Assembly: GCA_048267305.1 (NCBI GenBank)
Contig: JBLWXT010000016.1
Span: 29,328-93,327, forward strand
Length of the DNA stretch: 64,000 bases
Direction of reading: 5' to 3'
Source of the DNA: Owenweeksia sp048267305
GTDB lineage: Bacteria; Bacteroidota; Bacteroidia; Flavobacteriales; Schleiferiaceae
Below the pieces are notes generated by a model, which was not told where the DNA came from, did no database searches, and saw only the letters and a program-made list of their open reading frames with translations. Below are positions 1-8,295 of the stretch, piece by piece (within the stretch, counting starts at the first letter, position 1; each line of letters opens with the position of its first letter). A program made the translations under genes and the position numbers.

Positions 1-1624
1 TTCGTATGGTAAGCGTTTCTATCATGTTCGCCTCGCCTTTACCCTTTACTTCCTGTAGCATCCGGTTTAAACTTTGCGAAATGACATTTTTATTTTTGGT
101 GTTTACGTTATAACCAAACTGCTTTACAAAATTGCCAAGATCCGCAAGCCGATCGGGTTTTGGCTCATCATGTATGCGGTAAACGAAGGTTTTATTGCTG
201 GGCTTGTTGTTCTTTTTGTCCTTGCCTACAAACTCTGCTACTTCGCGGTTGGCTAGTAGCATAAACTCTTCAATAAGGTGATTGGCTTCCTTACTTTCTT
301 TGAAGTAAACTCCAATAGGTTCGTGGTTTTCGTTAAGCTCAAATTTCACTTCCACTTTATCAAAAGCCAAAGCGCCATCCTGCATTCTCTGCTTTCGCAT
401 GATGGTGGCAAGGCGGTTCATGGTAGTGATTTCTTCTACCAGCGTTCCTTTTCCGGTTTCTATCACCTCCTGCGCATCTGCGTAAGCAAAACGGTGATCG
501 GAGTAAATAACGGTGCGGCCAAACCAGCGGTTAATAACCTTGGCATTGTCGTCCATTTCAAACACGGCCGAAAAGGTTAGCTTTTCTTCATGTGGCCTGA
601 GTGAACAAACCATATTGCTCAACTTTTCGGGGAGCATGGGCACAACCCTATCTACCAGATAAACAGAGGTAGCACGTTTTACGGCTTCTTCCTCCAGCGC
701 ACTGCCGGGCGTTACATAATGGGTAACATCGGCAATGTGCACGCCAATTTCCCAATTCCCGTTTTCCAGCTTTTTTAGGGAAAGTGCATCGTCAAAATCC
801 TTGGCGTCATGCGGATCTATGGTAAAAGTGAGGGTATCTCTAAAATCGCGTCTTTTGGCAATTTCTTCCTTGGAGATGGTATCCGAAACATTTGCTGCCT
901 CGGCCTCTACTGCCGCAGGAAACTCACGTGGTAAGCCATATTCGGCCAAAATGGAGTGAATCTCCACATCGTGATCGCCTTGTTTTCCTAATACTTCTAC
1001 CACTTCCCCAAAAGGGCTGCTGGCATGAGGTGGCCAATCGGTAATCCTGGCAATGGCCTTTTCTCCATGTTTGGCGCCTTTCAGTGCTTCTTTCGGGATA
1101 AAAATATCCACAAGCATCTTTTTATTATCGGGCACTAAAAAGCCAAAGTTTTTAGAGATTTCAATGGTGCCAACAAACTCTTCCTTGGCACGCTTAACAA
1201 TATCTACAATTTCGCCTTCGGGCTTTCTGCCCTTGCGTTGGGCATACAAAAGCACTTTTACTATATCTCCATTGAGGGCGTGCCCCATGCCTTTTGGTGT
1301 AATGTAAATGTCTTCCTCAATATCCTCGCTAATCACATAAGCGGAGCCTTTCATGGTCATGTCCACACGGCCTTCCACAAAATGATCGGAGTGCTTATAG
1401 CGGTATTTTCCGCGTTCCACTTCGTCAACTTTCTCTTCCTTGGCGAGGCCTTTCAGGGCCAACATCACCATATTCTTTTCATTGGCATCTGAAATATCCA
1501 AACGCGCAGCCACCTGTTTGTAATTAAAACTCTTTAAAGCATCCTGCTTTAAGTTGCGCAACACCTGTCGTTGCATTTTTTCCAGTCTCATACCGCTGGA
1601 TTTTTTCTTTCTCTGTTTACTCAT
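1..1624 (-). CDS. rnr: Ribonuclease R, N-terminal part (cut by window edge)
   Basis: The minus-strand frame is open from ATG at 1624 to base 1 with no stop, so 541 codons are visible and the C-terminus lies outside. RNase R is a processive 3'-5' exoribonuclease that degrades structured RNA. Visible order: a basic start (MSKQRKKKSSG), a winged-helix-like segment to about residue 75, cold-shock/OB-type segments (GTIEISKNFGFLVPDN near residue 150), then the RNB catalytic domain. The metal-binding signature TIDPHDAKDFDDALS is near residues 265-280, followed by VHIADVTHYV and VDRVVPMLPEKLSNMVCSL. All expected acidic residues of that motif are present. RNase II is the alternative, but the N-terminal extension and motif spacing fit RNase R better. 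Confidence 0.95.
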   Translation of the reverse strand, partial: MSKQRKKKSSGMRLEKMQRQVLRNLKQDALKSFNYKQVAARLDISDANEKNMVMLALKGLAKEEKVDEVERGKYRYKHSDHFVEGRVDMTMKGSAYVISEDIEEDIYITPKGMGHALNGDIVKVLLYAQRKGRKPEGEIVDIVKRAKEEFVGTIEISKNFGFLVPDNKKMLVDIFIPKEALKGAKHGEKAIARITDWPPHASSPFGEVVEVLGKQGDHDVEIHSILAEYGLPREFPAAVEAEAANVSDTISKEEIAKRRDFRDTLTFTIDPHDAKDFDDALSLKKLENGNWEIGVHIADVTHYVTPGSALEEEAVKRATSVYLVDRVVPMLPEKLSNMVCSLRPHEEKLTFSAVFEMDDNAKVINRWFGRTVIYSDHRFAYADAQEVIETGKGTLVEEITTMNRLATIMRKQRMQDGALAFDKVEVKFELNENHEPIGVYFKESKEANHLIEEFMLLANREVAEFVGKDKKNNKPSNKTFVYRIHDEPKPDRLADLGNFVKQFGYNVNTKNKNVISQSLNRMLQEVKGKGEANMIETLTIR

Positions 1625-1901
1625 AATTTGCTAAGGTAAGCCGAAACAGAATGTTCAGTATTTATGACAGTGTGAAATATTAACCAAGCGATGCTCATAT
1701 TTAAATCTACCCTTAGAAGGGTTTGCCCGGTATCCTTTGGGCTAAGCGTTCACATTTTTTTAAAAAGCAGGAAAAATGGAATGTTTTGCATGGCCTCAGT
1801 ATCCTAATCCAAGGAAGGCAAATCACGGATTTAGCCGTTTATCAAAATGAACTCTATACTGCGGTTATAGTCTTATACCAACACAGGTCATATAGCCAAT
1901 C

Positions 1902-2051
1902 AAGTTTCAGCTGATAAACTCTGCCGGAGTTGTGGTAGATGAGGTAAGAGCAGAGCCTGAAGCCAGAACTACCATCAGAGTTAATGAACTAAGCCCGGGG
2001 CTATATCTACTTAATAGTGAAAACTCTATTTACGAGATTATAGTAAAATAA
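1902..2051 (+). pseudogene. Remnant of a T9SS C-terminal sorting domain
   Basis: A 49-codon frame ending in TAA at 2049 reads FQLINSAGVVVDEVRAE, then NELSPGLYLLN and a final YEIIVK. This matches the pattern of type A T9SS sorting domains: a strand, G, a strand, then LxxGxYxL and a terminal basic residue. An in-frame TAG at 1893-1895 blocks the frame upstream and no secreted-protein ORF precedes it, so this looks like the surviving 3' end of a lost secreted-protein gene. It is followed by a good terminator, as expected for a former gene end. The identification rests on short pattern similarity only. Confidence 0.5.
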
Positions 2052-2076
2052 AATTCCCTGATATATGTTGTGTGGC

Positions 2077-2114
2077 AAGCCCTTCCTACAGTTATGGGAG
2101 GGGCTTCATTTTTT
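2077..2114 (+). terminator. Terminator after the T9SS remnant
   Basis: A 10-bp stem (2077-2086 with 2097-2106, one G-T pair) is followed by a T-rich tract. It lies 25 bases after the stop of the sorting-domain remnant and probably marks the end of the original gene. Confidence 0.7.
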
Positions 2115-2280
2115 AGGCAACCAATTCCTCCTGTCTAGTCTAAGGCTATAGCCGTAAGTTTTGTTAGAGGTTCCCTTGCGATGTACCAATCGGCCAGGAA
2201 TGTAGCCTTTAATAAAGATGTCAAAGCTTTTCGGCAATGCTAACATGGGTTTTGTAGATGTACTTACCCTGATTCCCTGT

Positions 2281-2318
2281 AACCACATTTCGATTTATAT
2301 CGGGATGTGGTTTTTTTT
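2281..2318 (+). terminator. Second rightward terminator upstream of the sigma operon
   Basis: A 14-bp stem (2281-2294 with 2299-2312, two G-T pairs) with a TTAT loop runs into eight T's. No intact gene precedes it. The stretch 2115-2280 holds only a 60-codon minus-strand ORF that I do not recognise, so this may belong to another decayed gene or act as insulation before the sigma-factor promoter. Confidence 0.7.
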
Positions 2319-2377
2319 ATAGCTGTAAATCAGTAGGTTAAAAAATATATTCAAAAACTTTAACATCACAGGCAACG

Positions 2378-2385
2378 TATCTTTG
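2378..2385 (+). promoter_or_regulatory. Candidate -7 box (TATCTTTG) of the sigma operon
   Basis: TATCTTTG matches the Bacteroidota -7 consensus TAnnTTTG and lies 41 bases before the ATG of the ECF sigma gene. No clear TTTG -33 box is visible at the usual spacing, as might be expected if an alternative sigma contributes. Confidence 0.45.
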
Positions 2386-2426
2386 CTTTTGCCCTGTCAT
2401 AGAGACAACAAGGCATTAACCAAAAC

Positions 2427-2990
2427 ATGGGAACGCTGATAAAGCTACCAAGCACAGACCAAAGATTAGTAAAGAATTGTCGCAAAGGTGATGGCAAAGC
2501 TCAGCGTGAACTTTACGAAAAATATGCACCGCAAATGCTAAGTGTGTGCAGGCGGTATGTGCGCTCTCTTGAAGATGCCGAGGAAGTTCTTTCAAATGCA
2601 TTTATTAAGGTTTTTACCAAAATAGACCAGTACAGTGGTGAGGGTGCTTTGGGCGGATGGATACGGAGGATAATGGTGAATGAAGCACTGAATTACATCC
2701 GATACCAAAAAAACCTGTTTGTGGAAATTGAGCATGAAAACCACAGCCAGCTTAGCCACACCGGTTTTTCAGACAAAATGGATGCCGACCACTTACTGGC
2801 AATGGTGGCAGAGCTTCCGCTGGGCTACAGAACGGTATTTAACCTCTACGGAATAGAGGGATACACCCATAAGGAGATTGGAGAAATGCTTGGGATTTCG
2901 GAGAATACTTCAAAATCTCAGCTGAGTAAGGCCCGTAAGCATTTGCAGGAACGATTAGAACAGAATGAACTTTTATACAAGGAGCAATGA
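2427..2990 (+). CDS. ECF-type RNA polymerase sigma-70 factor
   Basis: This 187-residue protein has the two-domain ECF layout. Region 2 (about residues 25-95) contains RELYEKYAPQMLSVCRRYV, DAEEVLSNAFIKVF and the promoter-melting segment GALGGWIRRIMVNEALNYIR. Region 4 (about 125-180) contains LPLGYRTVFNLYGIEGYTHK and the helix-turn-helix IGEMLGISENTSKSQLSKAR. It directs RNA polymerase to a specific promoter set, usually for envelope functions. The stop overlaps the start of the next gene by 4 bases (ATGA), and the next product looks like an anti-sigma partner. The regulon is unknown; the operon's own barrel and coiled-coil genes are the obvious candidates. Confidence 0.93.
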   Translation: MGTLIKLPSTDQRLVKNCRKGDGKAQRELYEKYAPQMLSVCRRYVRSLEDAEEVLSNAFIKVFTKIDQYSGEGALGGWIRRIMVNEALNYIRYQKNLFVEIEHENHSQLSHTGFSDKMDADHLLAMVAELPLGYRTVFNLYGIEGYTHKEIGEMLGISENTSKSQLSKARKHLQERLEQNELLYKEQ

Positions 2991-3763
2991 AGGAGAATAA
3001 TCCCTTAGACGAGTATTTCAAAGCAGGCCTGGAGGGCCATGAAATACAGCCATCGGCTTCGGTTTGGGATAAAATTGAAGCTGGTGTAGAAACCAAAGGC
3101 AGCCGGAAGACCGGAGTATGGTTACTGCTTCGCGCAGCAATGATTACCATCTTCTTAGGGCTTAGCACCTGGGTTTTTTATCAGAATAATGACTTTAAGG
3201 TTGGAGATGCCAACCCTATGGAGGAAATCACATTTACTCGGCCAACAATAACGGATAGCCCCGCGCAATCATCCGCTGCTAAGGAGGAAAAAGGAAATGA
3301 ATCCAGGAAGGATTCCGGCAAGGAGGAAAAAACAACCACCCCTGAGAAGGAGAAAAAGCAGAGTAAGGTGATTCCGATTATGACACAACCCGTAAAGAGT
3401 AAGTCAATTTATGTAAAGGCAGAAGAAGCTCCGGCTGTAATAGATGAAAGTATGTTGGTTAGTAGCGAGAAATGGACTCCCGACAATAGTGTGGTGCTGG
3501 ATGCAGAGAGGGTTTCTGCGAATAAGGTAACTCCAATAAAGGTGAAGTTTAAACTAAAGCCTGCTACCACACCCGCCTTTTATGCTGATAATAGTGAAAG
3601 AGATGTAACTACTCAGGAGGACAAGCCGGGATTTAAAGAAAAGGTATATGCCTATGCTAATAACCAGTTTGAAAACCTCTTGGCCGGAAGGCCTCTGGAG
3701 TTGCCCAAGCCTGAAAGAAAGCCACAACTGGAAATTGATCTGGGTAAAATTTTTAACAATTAA
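2987..3763 (+). CDS. Anti-sigma-factor-like single-pass membrane protein
   Basis: The 258-residue product starts at the ATG overlapping the sigma factor stop. A short cytoplasmic N-terminal part (DEYFKAGLEGHEIQPSASVW, resembling the start of many Bacteroidota anti-sigma proteins) precedes one transmembrane helix at about residues 45-64. A Lys/Glu/Pro-rich, low-complexity periplasmic region follows (about 90-135). No zinc-binding HxxxCxxC motif is visible, so it would have to be a zinc-free anti-sigma. Translational coupling to the sigma gene is the main argument; the extracytoplasmic part resembles nothing I can name. It ends 9 bases before the next gene. Confidence 0.6.
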   Translation: MKENNPLDEYFKAGLEGHEIQPSASVWDKIEAGVETKGSRKTGVWLLLRAAMITIFLGLSTWVFYQNNDFKVGDANPMEEITFTRPTITDSPAQSSAAKEEKGNESRKDSGKEEKTTTPEKEKKQSKVIPIMTQPVKSKSIYVKAEEAPAVIDESMLVSSEKWTPDNSVVLDAERVSANKVTPIKVKFKLKPATTPAFYADNSERDVTTQEDKPGFKEKVYAYANNQFENLLAGRPLELPKPERKPQLEIDLGKIFNN

Positions 3764-3772
3764 ATCACAATT

Positions 3773-4240
3773 ATGAAAAAGATATTGGCAGTAGCAATTA
3801 TGATAGCCATTAGTTTTGGGGCCTTTGCACAAGAAACTAAGGAAGCCAGCGATTTTCAGGCAGAGCTTGAAGAGACGCTTGACAAAATGGAGGAGTCTAC
3901 GGCAAGCTTTTTAAAGGCACTTGAAAAAAAGGTAGATGAATACTCAGCAAAAAGTGAGAAGCTAACGGCAGAGCAAAGGGCTGAAATGGAGAATTCCATT
4001 GAAAGAGAAGCTGAGGAATTTGAAAAGCAAATGGAAGCCTTTGCAAAACAAATGGAAAAATGGGCAGATGAAAATGGTTCTGAGATGGAAGCCATGGGAA
4101 GGGAATTGGAAGAATGGGGAGAAACTTTTGCGAAGAGAATGGAGGCCTGGGCTAAGGAAATGGAAGAAAGAGCAGAGGACAACGATGGTTCGGCACCACC
4201 AACACCTCCAACACCTCCTGCTCCACCCAAGGCAAAATAA
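3773..4240 (+). CDS. Secreted coiled-coil protein with 11-residue repeats and Pro-rich tail
   Basis: This 155-residue product has a clear signal peptide (MKKILAVAIMIAISFGAFAQ). The mature protein is almost entirely charged helix (about residues 25-140), rich in Glu, Lys, Met and Trp, with 11-residue repeats of the type MEAWAKEMEER, and ends in a short Pro-rich tail (PPTPPTPPAPP). It is probably periplasmic. The next gene encodes the same repeat type followed by a similar Pro-rich linker, so the two products may form mixed coiled coils. Same operon as the sigma factor (9-base gap upstream). No known family recognised; gene reality is supported by the signal peptide and operon position. Confidence 0.75.
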   Translation: MKKILAVAIMIAISFGAFAQETKEASDFQAELEETLDKMEESTASFLKALEKKVDEYSAKSEKLTAEQRAEMENSIEREAEEFEKQMEAFAKQMEKWADENGSEMEAMGRELEEWGETFAKRMEAWAKEMEERAEDNDGSAPPTPPTPPAPPKAK

Positions 4241-4291
4241 AAGTAGAGAGGAAGAAAGAGGACAATTGAAACGAAGTTGAATTACAAAAAC

Positions 4292-5623
4292 ATGAAGATG
4301 AAAAAGTTAATAATGTTAAGTGTGGGGTTTAGCCTGATGGCAGCCCCGGTATTTGCACAGCCCGATGATCAGAAAAAGAAGGAGGATGTGGAAATTCAGA
4401 TAGATGGAAATAAAGTGACTATTGAGGCAGAGGATTTTGAGGGACTGTCAGCCATAGACCTTAACACCATAATAAGGGAAGTAACTAAGCAAGCCACAAA
4501 AATTCAGCAGCAGCAGCAGGAGCTTTTGGCCAAAGTTGATAAACAGCTGGCCAATGGTGAGATTACTGAAGAGGAAGCCGAGGAAATGCGCGATAAAATA
4601 AATGAACGCACCGAGGAAAACATGGAAATGATAGGTGAGCTGATGGAAGCCTGGGGCGAGACATACGAAGCAAAAATGGAAGCCTGGGGTGAAGAATATG
4701 AAGCTAGATTAGAAGCTTGGGAGGCCGAGATGGACGAACGTACAAAAAAGGACGGTTCGGCCGCTACCATGCCGCCACTACCGCCAATGCCGCCAATGCC
4801 CCCTGCAGGAGAAAGCAGCAGCAAAGGCCAGAAAATTATCATTAACGAAGATGGAATAGTTATTAAAAAAGGTGACGATGGAGAAGAGCCTTTTGCATGG
4901 AAGTTTAATGAGGATAACGATGACGATAATGAGGATGAAGGCACTTCGGATGAGGATGGAAACACTACCGAAAAGAAAAAGAGTATCGAAAGAACTATAG
5001 GATATGGAACTATTAACCTTGGTTTTAATCAACAATTGGCTGGCGGTACAGATTTTATAAGCAACGGCCCCGAGGAACTTGACTTTTGGAGATCACGTGA
5101 GTTTAACTTGGGTTTTGGTGGTAAAACAAGAATAGGAAGCCCCTACAGCAAACTATATGTACTATATGGAGCCGAGTTTAGCTGGCATGGTTTCCGCCTG
5201 AATAATAACAATTTGCTTATGCAAAATGCCGACTCAGCCTATATCGGATCGGGGATGGACACCACGCGTTCCATAGATCGTTCTTCCTATCACATTGCTT
5301 ACTTCACTGTACCTGTAATGCTGCAGCTTGATTTTAGTAAACTTGGCAAAACGGATGAGTCATTTACCCTTGGTGTGGGAGGTTATGCCGGTGTGCGCCT
5401 TGGAGCCAAAAGAAAACTGGAATTCAACAGCCCCGCCTATGATGATGGTGAAGAAAAAATCAAGGACGACTTTTTTACTGAACAATTCCGCTATGGCTTG
5501 ATGGCACAGGTAGGTTGGGATAGTTTTAAAATTACCGCCAAGTATGACCTCAATAATTTCTTTAAGGAAAATGCCGGGCCTGATTATCAAATGGCCTCAG
5601 TAACCTTAGGGTTCGTTTTCTAG
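4292..5623 (+). CDS. Outer-membrane beta-barrel protein with N-terminal coiled-coil repeats
   Basis: ATG at 4292 gives a signal peptide (MKMKKLIMLSVGFSLMAAP, then VFAQ); an in-frame TTG at 4277 is less likely. The 443-residue product has three parts: a charged helical region to about residue 155 with tandem 11-residue repeats (MEAWGEEYEAR type), a Pro/Met-rich linker followed by a very acidic Asp/Glu stretch around residue 215, and a C-terminal region from about 235 of alternating strands (YGTINLGFNQQL, LGVGGYAGVRLG) ending in aromatic VTLGFVF, typical of Bacteroidota PorT-like outer-membrane barrels. It is the last gene of the sigma operon and is followed by a terminator. It may link the outer membrane to the coiled-coil protein encoded just upstream. 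Confidence 0.75.
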   Translation: MKMKKLIMLSVGFSLMAAPVFAQPDDQKKKEDVEIQIDGNKVTIEAEDFEGLSAIDLNTIIREVTKQATKIQQQQQELLAKVDKQLANGEITEEEAEEMRDKINERTEENMEMIGELMEAWGETYEAKMEAWGEEYEARLEAWEAEMDERTKKDGSAATMPPLPPMPPMPPAGESSSKGQKIIINEDGIVIKKGDDGEEPFAWKFNEDNDDDNEDEGTSDEDGNTTEKKKSIERTIGYGTINLGFNQQLAGGTDFISNGPEELDFWRSREFNLGFGGKTRIGSPYSKLYVLYGAEFSWHGFRLNNNNLLMQNADSAYIGSGMDTTRSIDRSSYHIAYFTVPVMLQLDFSKLGKTDESFTLGVGGYAGVRLGAKRKLEFNSPAYDDGEEKIKDDFFTEQFRYGLMAQVGWDSFKITAKYDLNNFFKENAGPDYQMASVTLGFVF

Positions 5624-5648
5624 CCTCTTTTTACTTTTCTATATATCC

Positions 5649-5678
5649 ACCCTCTCGGCCTTGCCGGGAGGGTTTTTT
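5649..5678 (+). terminator. Terminator of the sigma-factor operon
   Basis: An 11-bp GC-rich stem (5649-5659 with 5663-5673, one G-T pair) with a 3-base loop and a T tract, 25 bases after the barrel gene stop. Confidence 0.85.
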
Positions 5679-5789
5679 AGTTTCTATATCTTGCCCTGTC
5701 ACACTGAGTAATAGTAGAAGTACCACACAAAAGTAAATTTTACACCTTCATTCCTAAATCATCTTACATTTACCAAAAGCTTATTGCAT

Positions 5790-6542
5790 ATGGGGCTGAT
5801 TAACCAAATAAAAAACACCATTTTATCAAAACCGTATTTTCTGGTAATTGGAGCCGGACGGGGAGGAACCAGCCTGCTAACCGCCATGCTGGATTATAAT
5901 AGTCATCTTGAGGTGGCCCTGGAGCGATTCTCCTTTGATTATCTGCTTGGGCAGAAGATGCCTCCTGAAAAGGCGAAAATGCTCGATAAACGACTTACAT
6001 ATTTCCAAAAAGCCTGTCAGGATGATGCAAATTTATCTTCCCATTACTGGGGAAATAAAATTACTACCGAGCAAATCATTGCCTTGCAAGAGTGTGATGG
6101 CGCTATCTGGCCCGAGTACCTCGACAGTTTTATTATGGAGGTGATTGGCCTGAAAAGGGTGGTTTATATTGTAAGGGATGGCCGCAGTTGCGTACAGTCA
6201 AAAATGAAAAGAACCGGACAGGACTATGAAACTGCTTTAGCTCGTTGGAAAGGCAGTATTGCGGTTTTGGATCACTTTAGTAAACGGAATGTGGATATGC
6301 ATGTTTGCCGTTATGAAGATCTGGTAAATGAGCCTGGGGAAACCCTTCAGGACATTTGTAAATTTTTGAACGTGAAATTTGAGGAGCAAATGTTAAAGGG
6401 CCCTCAGAACCCTATTATGCCGGCTATATATGCCGGAGAGGCCATCCGGCAAAAGCCGCAAACCAAAACAAACTGGCCCGAGCGCTGGACAGAGGATATG
6501 AAGGAAGAACTGCTAAAACTTGGATATCTTGATGAAAATTGA
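5790..6542 (+). CDS. Sulfotransferase family protein
   Basis: ATG at 5790 gives a 250-residue protein; TTG at 5784 is an alternative. The N-terminal FLVIGAGRGGTSLLTAMLD (about residues 17-35) is the 5'-phosphosulfate loop for PAPS binding, and YIVRDGRSCVQS (about 125-136) is the 3'-phosphate-binding motif. RYEDLVNEPGETLQDICKFL (about 170) is the conserved element in the C-terminal half. The enzyme would transfer a sulfuryl group from PAPS to an unknown acceptor (lipid, glycan or small molecule). It overlaps the following acetyltransferase gene by 11 bases, so the two are co-translated. No PAPS synthesis genes are in the window. Confidence 0.85.
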   Translation: MGLINQIKNTILSKPYFLVIGAGRGGTSLLTAMLDYNSHLEVALERFSFDYLLGQKMPPEKAKMLDKRLTYFQKACQDDANLSSHYWGNKITTEQIIALQECDGAIWPEYLDSFIMEVIGLKRVVYIVRDGRSCVQSKMKRTGQDYETALARWKGSIAVLDHFSKRNVDMHVCRYEDLVNEPGETLQDICKFLNVKFEEQMLKGPQNPIMPAIYAGEAIRQKPQTKTNWPERWTEDMKEELLKLGYLDEN

Positions 6543-6975
6543 AATCAAACCCTTTGAAGATTTGAGCAATCTGGAGGTATATGAGATACTTTCATTTCGC
6601 ACCCGGATTTTTGTGGTTGAACAGGAGTGTGCCTATCAGGAAGTGGATAATCACGATCAGGCATCGCTTCATATTATAGGAAGACAAAAGAATACCGTTG
6701 TGGCCTACTCCAGAATTTGCCCTCCGCAATCCGTATATCCCGAGCCTTCTATTGGTCGTGTGGGCGTGGCAAAGGAGCATCGCGGAAGAGGTTTTGGTAG
6801 AGAAATATTTCAACACGCTGTAGAGCAAACCTTAAAAATACATCCCAATCAAAAGATAAAAATACAGGCGCAACTGTACCTTGAGGAATTTTATAAAAGC
6901 TTTGGTTTTGTAGCAATATCAAAGCCCTACCCGGATTTTGGAATCCTGCATATCGATATGATTTTATCTCCGTGA
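6532..6975 (+). CDS. ElaA-type GNAT N-acetyltransferase
   Basis: ATG at 6532 gives 147 residues, normal for the ElaA family. The conserved ElaA start FRTRIFVVEQECAYQEVDNH (residues about 19-38) is followed by the GNAT acetyl-CoA loop VGVAKEHRGRGFGREIF near residue 78 and the C-terminal FYKSFGFVA strand-helix. It would acetylate an amine from acetyl-CoA; the substrate is unknown. It starts inside the last codons of the sulfotransferase gene. Confidence 0.88.
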   Translation: MKIEIKPFEDLSNLEVYEILSFRTRIFVVEQECAYQEVDNHDQASLHIIGRQKNTVVAYSRICPPQSVYPEPSIGRVGVAKEHRGRGFGREIFQHAVEQTLKIHPNQKIKIQAQLYLEEFYKSFGFVAISKPYPDFGILHIDMILSP

Positions 6976-7164
6976 GGGAATCCGGAAACAGACCAAAATA
7001 CTGGTGGGAACGTTTGTAAATCCTGATCTATATCGGTAAAAGGCGCAATTGTTGCCTACACCTCTTTAAGATAGATGTAAAAGCTCCGTTAATTTTGACG
7101 AGCTTGATAACAGTGCGCCCCGACCCAACCACCTAGTTGATGCTGGCGTTTAAAAAGTACAACT

Positions 7165-8295
7165 ATGACTCAACAATCAACACCAATTGAGCTGGCAAAG
7201 GAAAAGCACCCCAAACTAATGGGTTGGGAGTATCTACAGAATGGAACCATATCCCCGGATAGATTTAAGGGCAATATTGAAAACCTGGCAGGCCTATGTG
7301 TTTTACCAATTGGTATTGCAGGGCCCTTGCTAATAGATGGTGAATATGCCAAAGGCGAGTTTCATATTCCATTGGCAACAACCGAAGGAGCTTTGGTTGC
7401 ATCCTACAACAGGGGTTTAAAGGCGGGTTATATGGCTGGCGGCTTTTGGGCCAGGGTGGTGGATGAAGCCACTCAGCGCTGTCCCCTTTTTAAGTTTGTC
7501 AATGCCCAGCAGGCCATCGCTTTCGCGGAATGGGTTTGTGGCCAAATAGAGACTTTTAAAACCATTTCGGCAACCGGGAGTAATCATGCTCTTCTTCACT
7601 CGGTTAAGCCTTTGCTTGAAGGTAATGAGGTAATCCTGGATTTGACTTTTACCACAGGTGATGCCAGCGGACAAAATATGGTGACTATCTGCAGCCAAAA
7701 GGTGTGCGAGTATATTGATGAACATTCGCCTGTAAAGGCTGATGTGTGGTACATTGAGGGAAATGCTTCTGGTGATAAAAAGGTTGGATCGCAATCATTA
7801 ATCCGTACACGCGGCAAAAAGGTAATTGCTGAGGTAACACTTCCGAAAGCAGTGGTAAAAGAGGTGTTAAAAAGCACACCTGACCGCATGGTTAGGTATT
7901 GGCAATCTTCCAGTATGGCTCAAATAAAAACAGGTAGTGTAGGCAATCAAGGGCATATAGCCAATGGACTTACAGCCATGTTTTTAGCTACGGGGCAAGA
8001 TGTGGCCTGTATCACTGAGGCCGTTCAGGCTATCAACAGAATGGAGCTTAACGCCAATGGCGATTTATATGCTTCCCTCACTCTTCCCAATTTGATTGTA
8101 GGTACAGTTGGTGGTGGCACAGGTTTACCCACCCAACAGGAATGCCTTGAAATGATGGATTGCTTTGGAAAAGGCAAAGCCAAAAAACTGGCTGAAATAA
8201 TGACGGCACTTGCGCTGGCAGGCGAATTGTCCATTGCAGCAGCTATAGTGGAGGGGCATTTTACCAGCGCACACGAACAGCTAGGTCGTAAATGA
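7165..8295 (+). CDS. Hydroxymethylglutaryl-CoA reductase (mevalonate pathway)
   Basis: HMG-CoA reductase makes mevalonate from HMG-CoA, the committed step to isoprenoids in organisms using the mevalonate route. The 376-residue length fits the soluble catalytic domain without membrane anchor. Motifs in order: ENLAGLCVLPIGIAGPL (from about residue 39), PLATTEGALVASYNRG (about 72), the central TTGDASGQNMVT (about 163; many homologues have GDAMGMN), VGGGTGLPTQQECL (about 315) and the catalytic histidine in SAHEQLGR near residue 369. No other mevalonate gene is in the window. The stop overlaps the UbiA-like gene start (ATGA), so prenyl supply and prenyl transfer are translationally coupled. Confidence 0.93.
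   Translation: MTQQSTPIELAKEKHPKLMGWEYLQNGTISPDRFKGNIENLAGLCVLPIGIAGPLLIDGEYAKGEFHIPLATTEGALVASYNRGLKAGYMAGGFWARVVDEATQRCPLFKFVNAQQAIAFAEWVCGQIETFKTISATGSNHALLHSVKPLLEGNEVILDLTFTTGDASGQNMVTICSQKVCEYIDEHSPVKADVWYIEGNASGDKKVGSQSLIRTRGKKVIAEVTLPKAVVKEVLKSTPDRMVRYWQSSSMAQIKTGSVGNQGHIANGLTAMFLATGQDVACITEAVQAINRMELNANGDLYASLTLPNLIVGTVGGGTGLPTQQECLEMMDCFGKGKAKKLAEIMTALALAGELSIAAAIVEGHFTSAHEQLGRK

Noticed and set aside
2106..2288. 60-codon minus-strand ORF before the sigma operon
   Set aside because: It spans a strong terminator hairpin and has no family pattern; probably chance or debris.
3856..4230. Long minus-strand ORF opposite the coiled-coil gene
   Set aside because: It is the shadow of a Glu/Lys-rich gene, giving a Ser/Ala-rich reverse frame without signals of its own.
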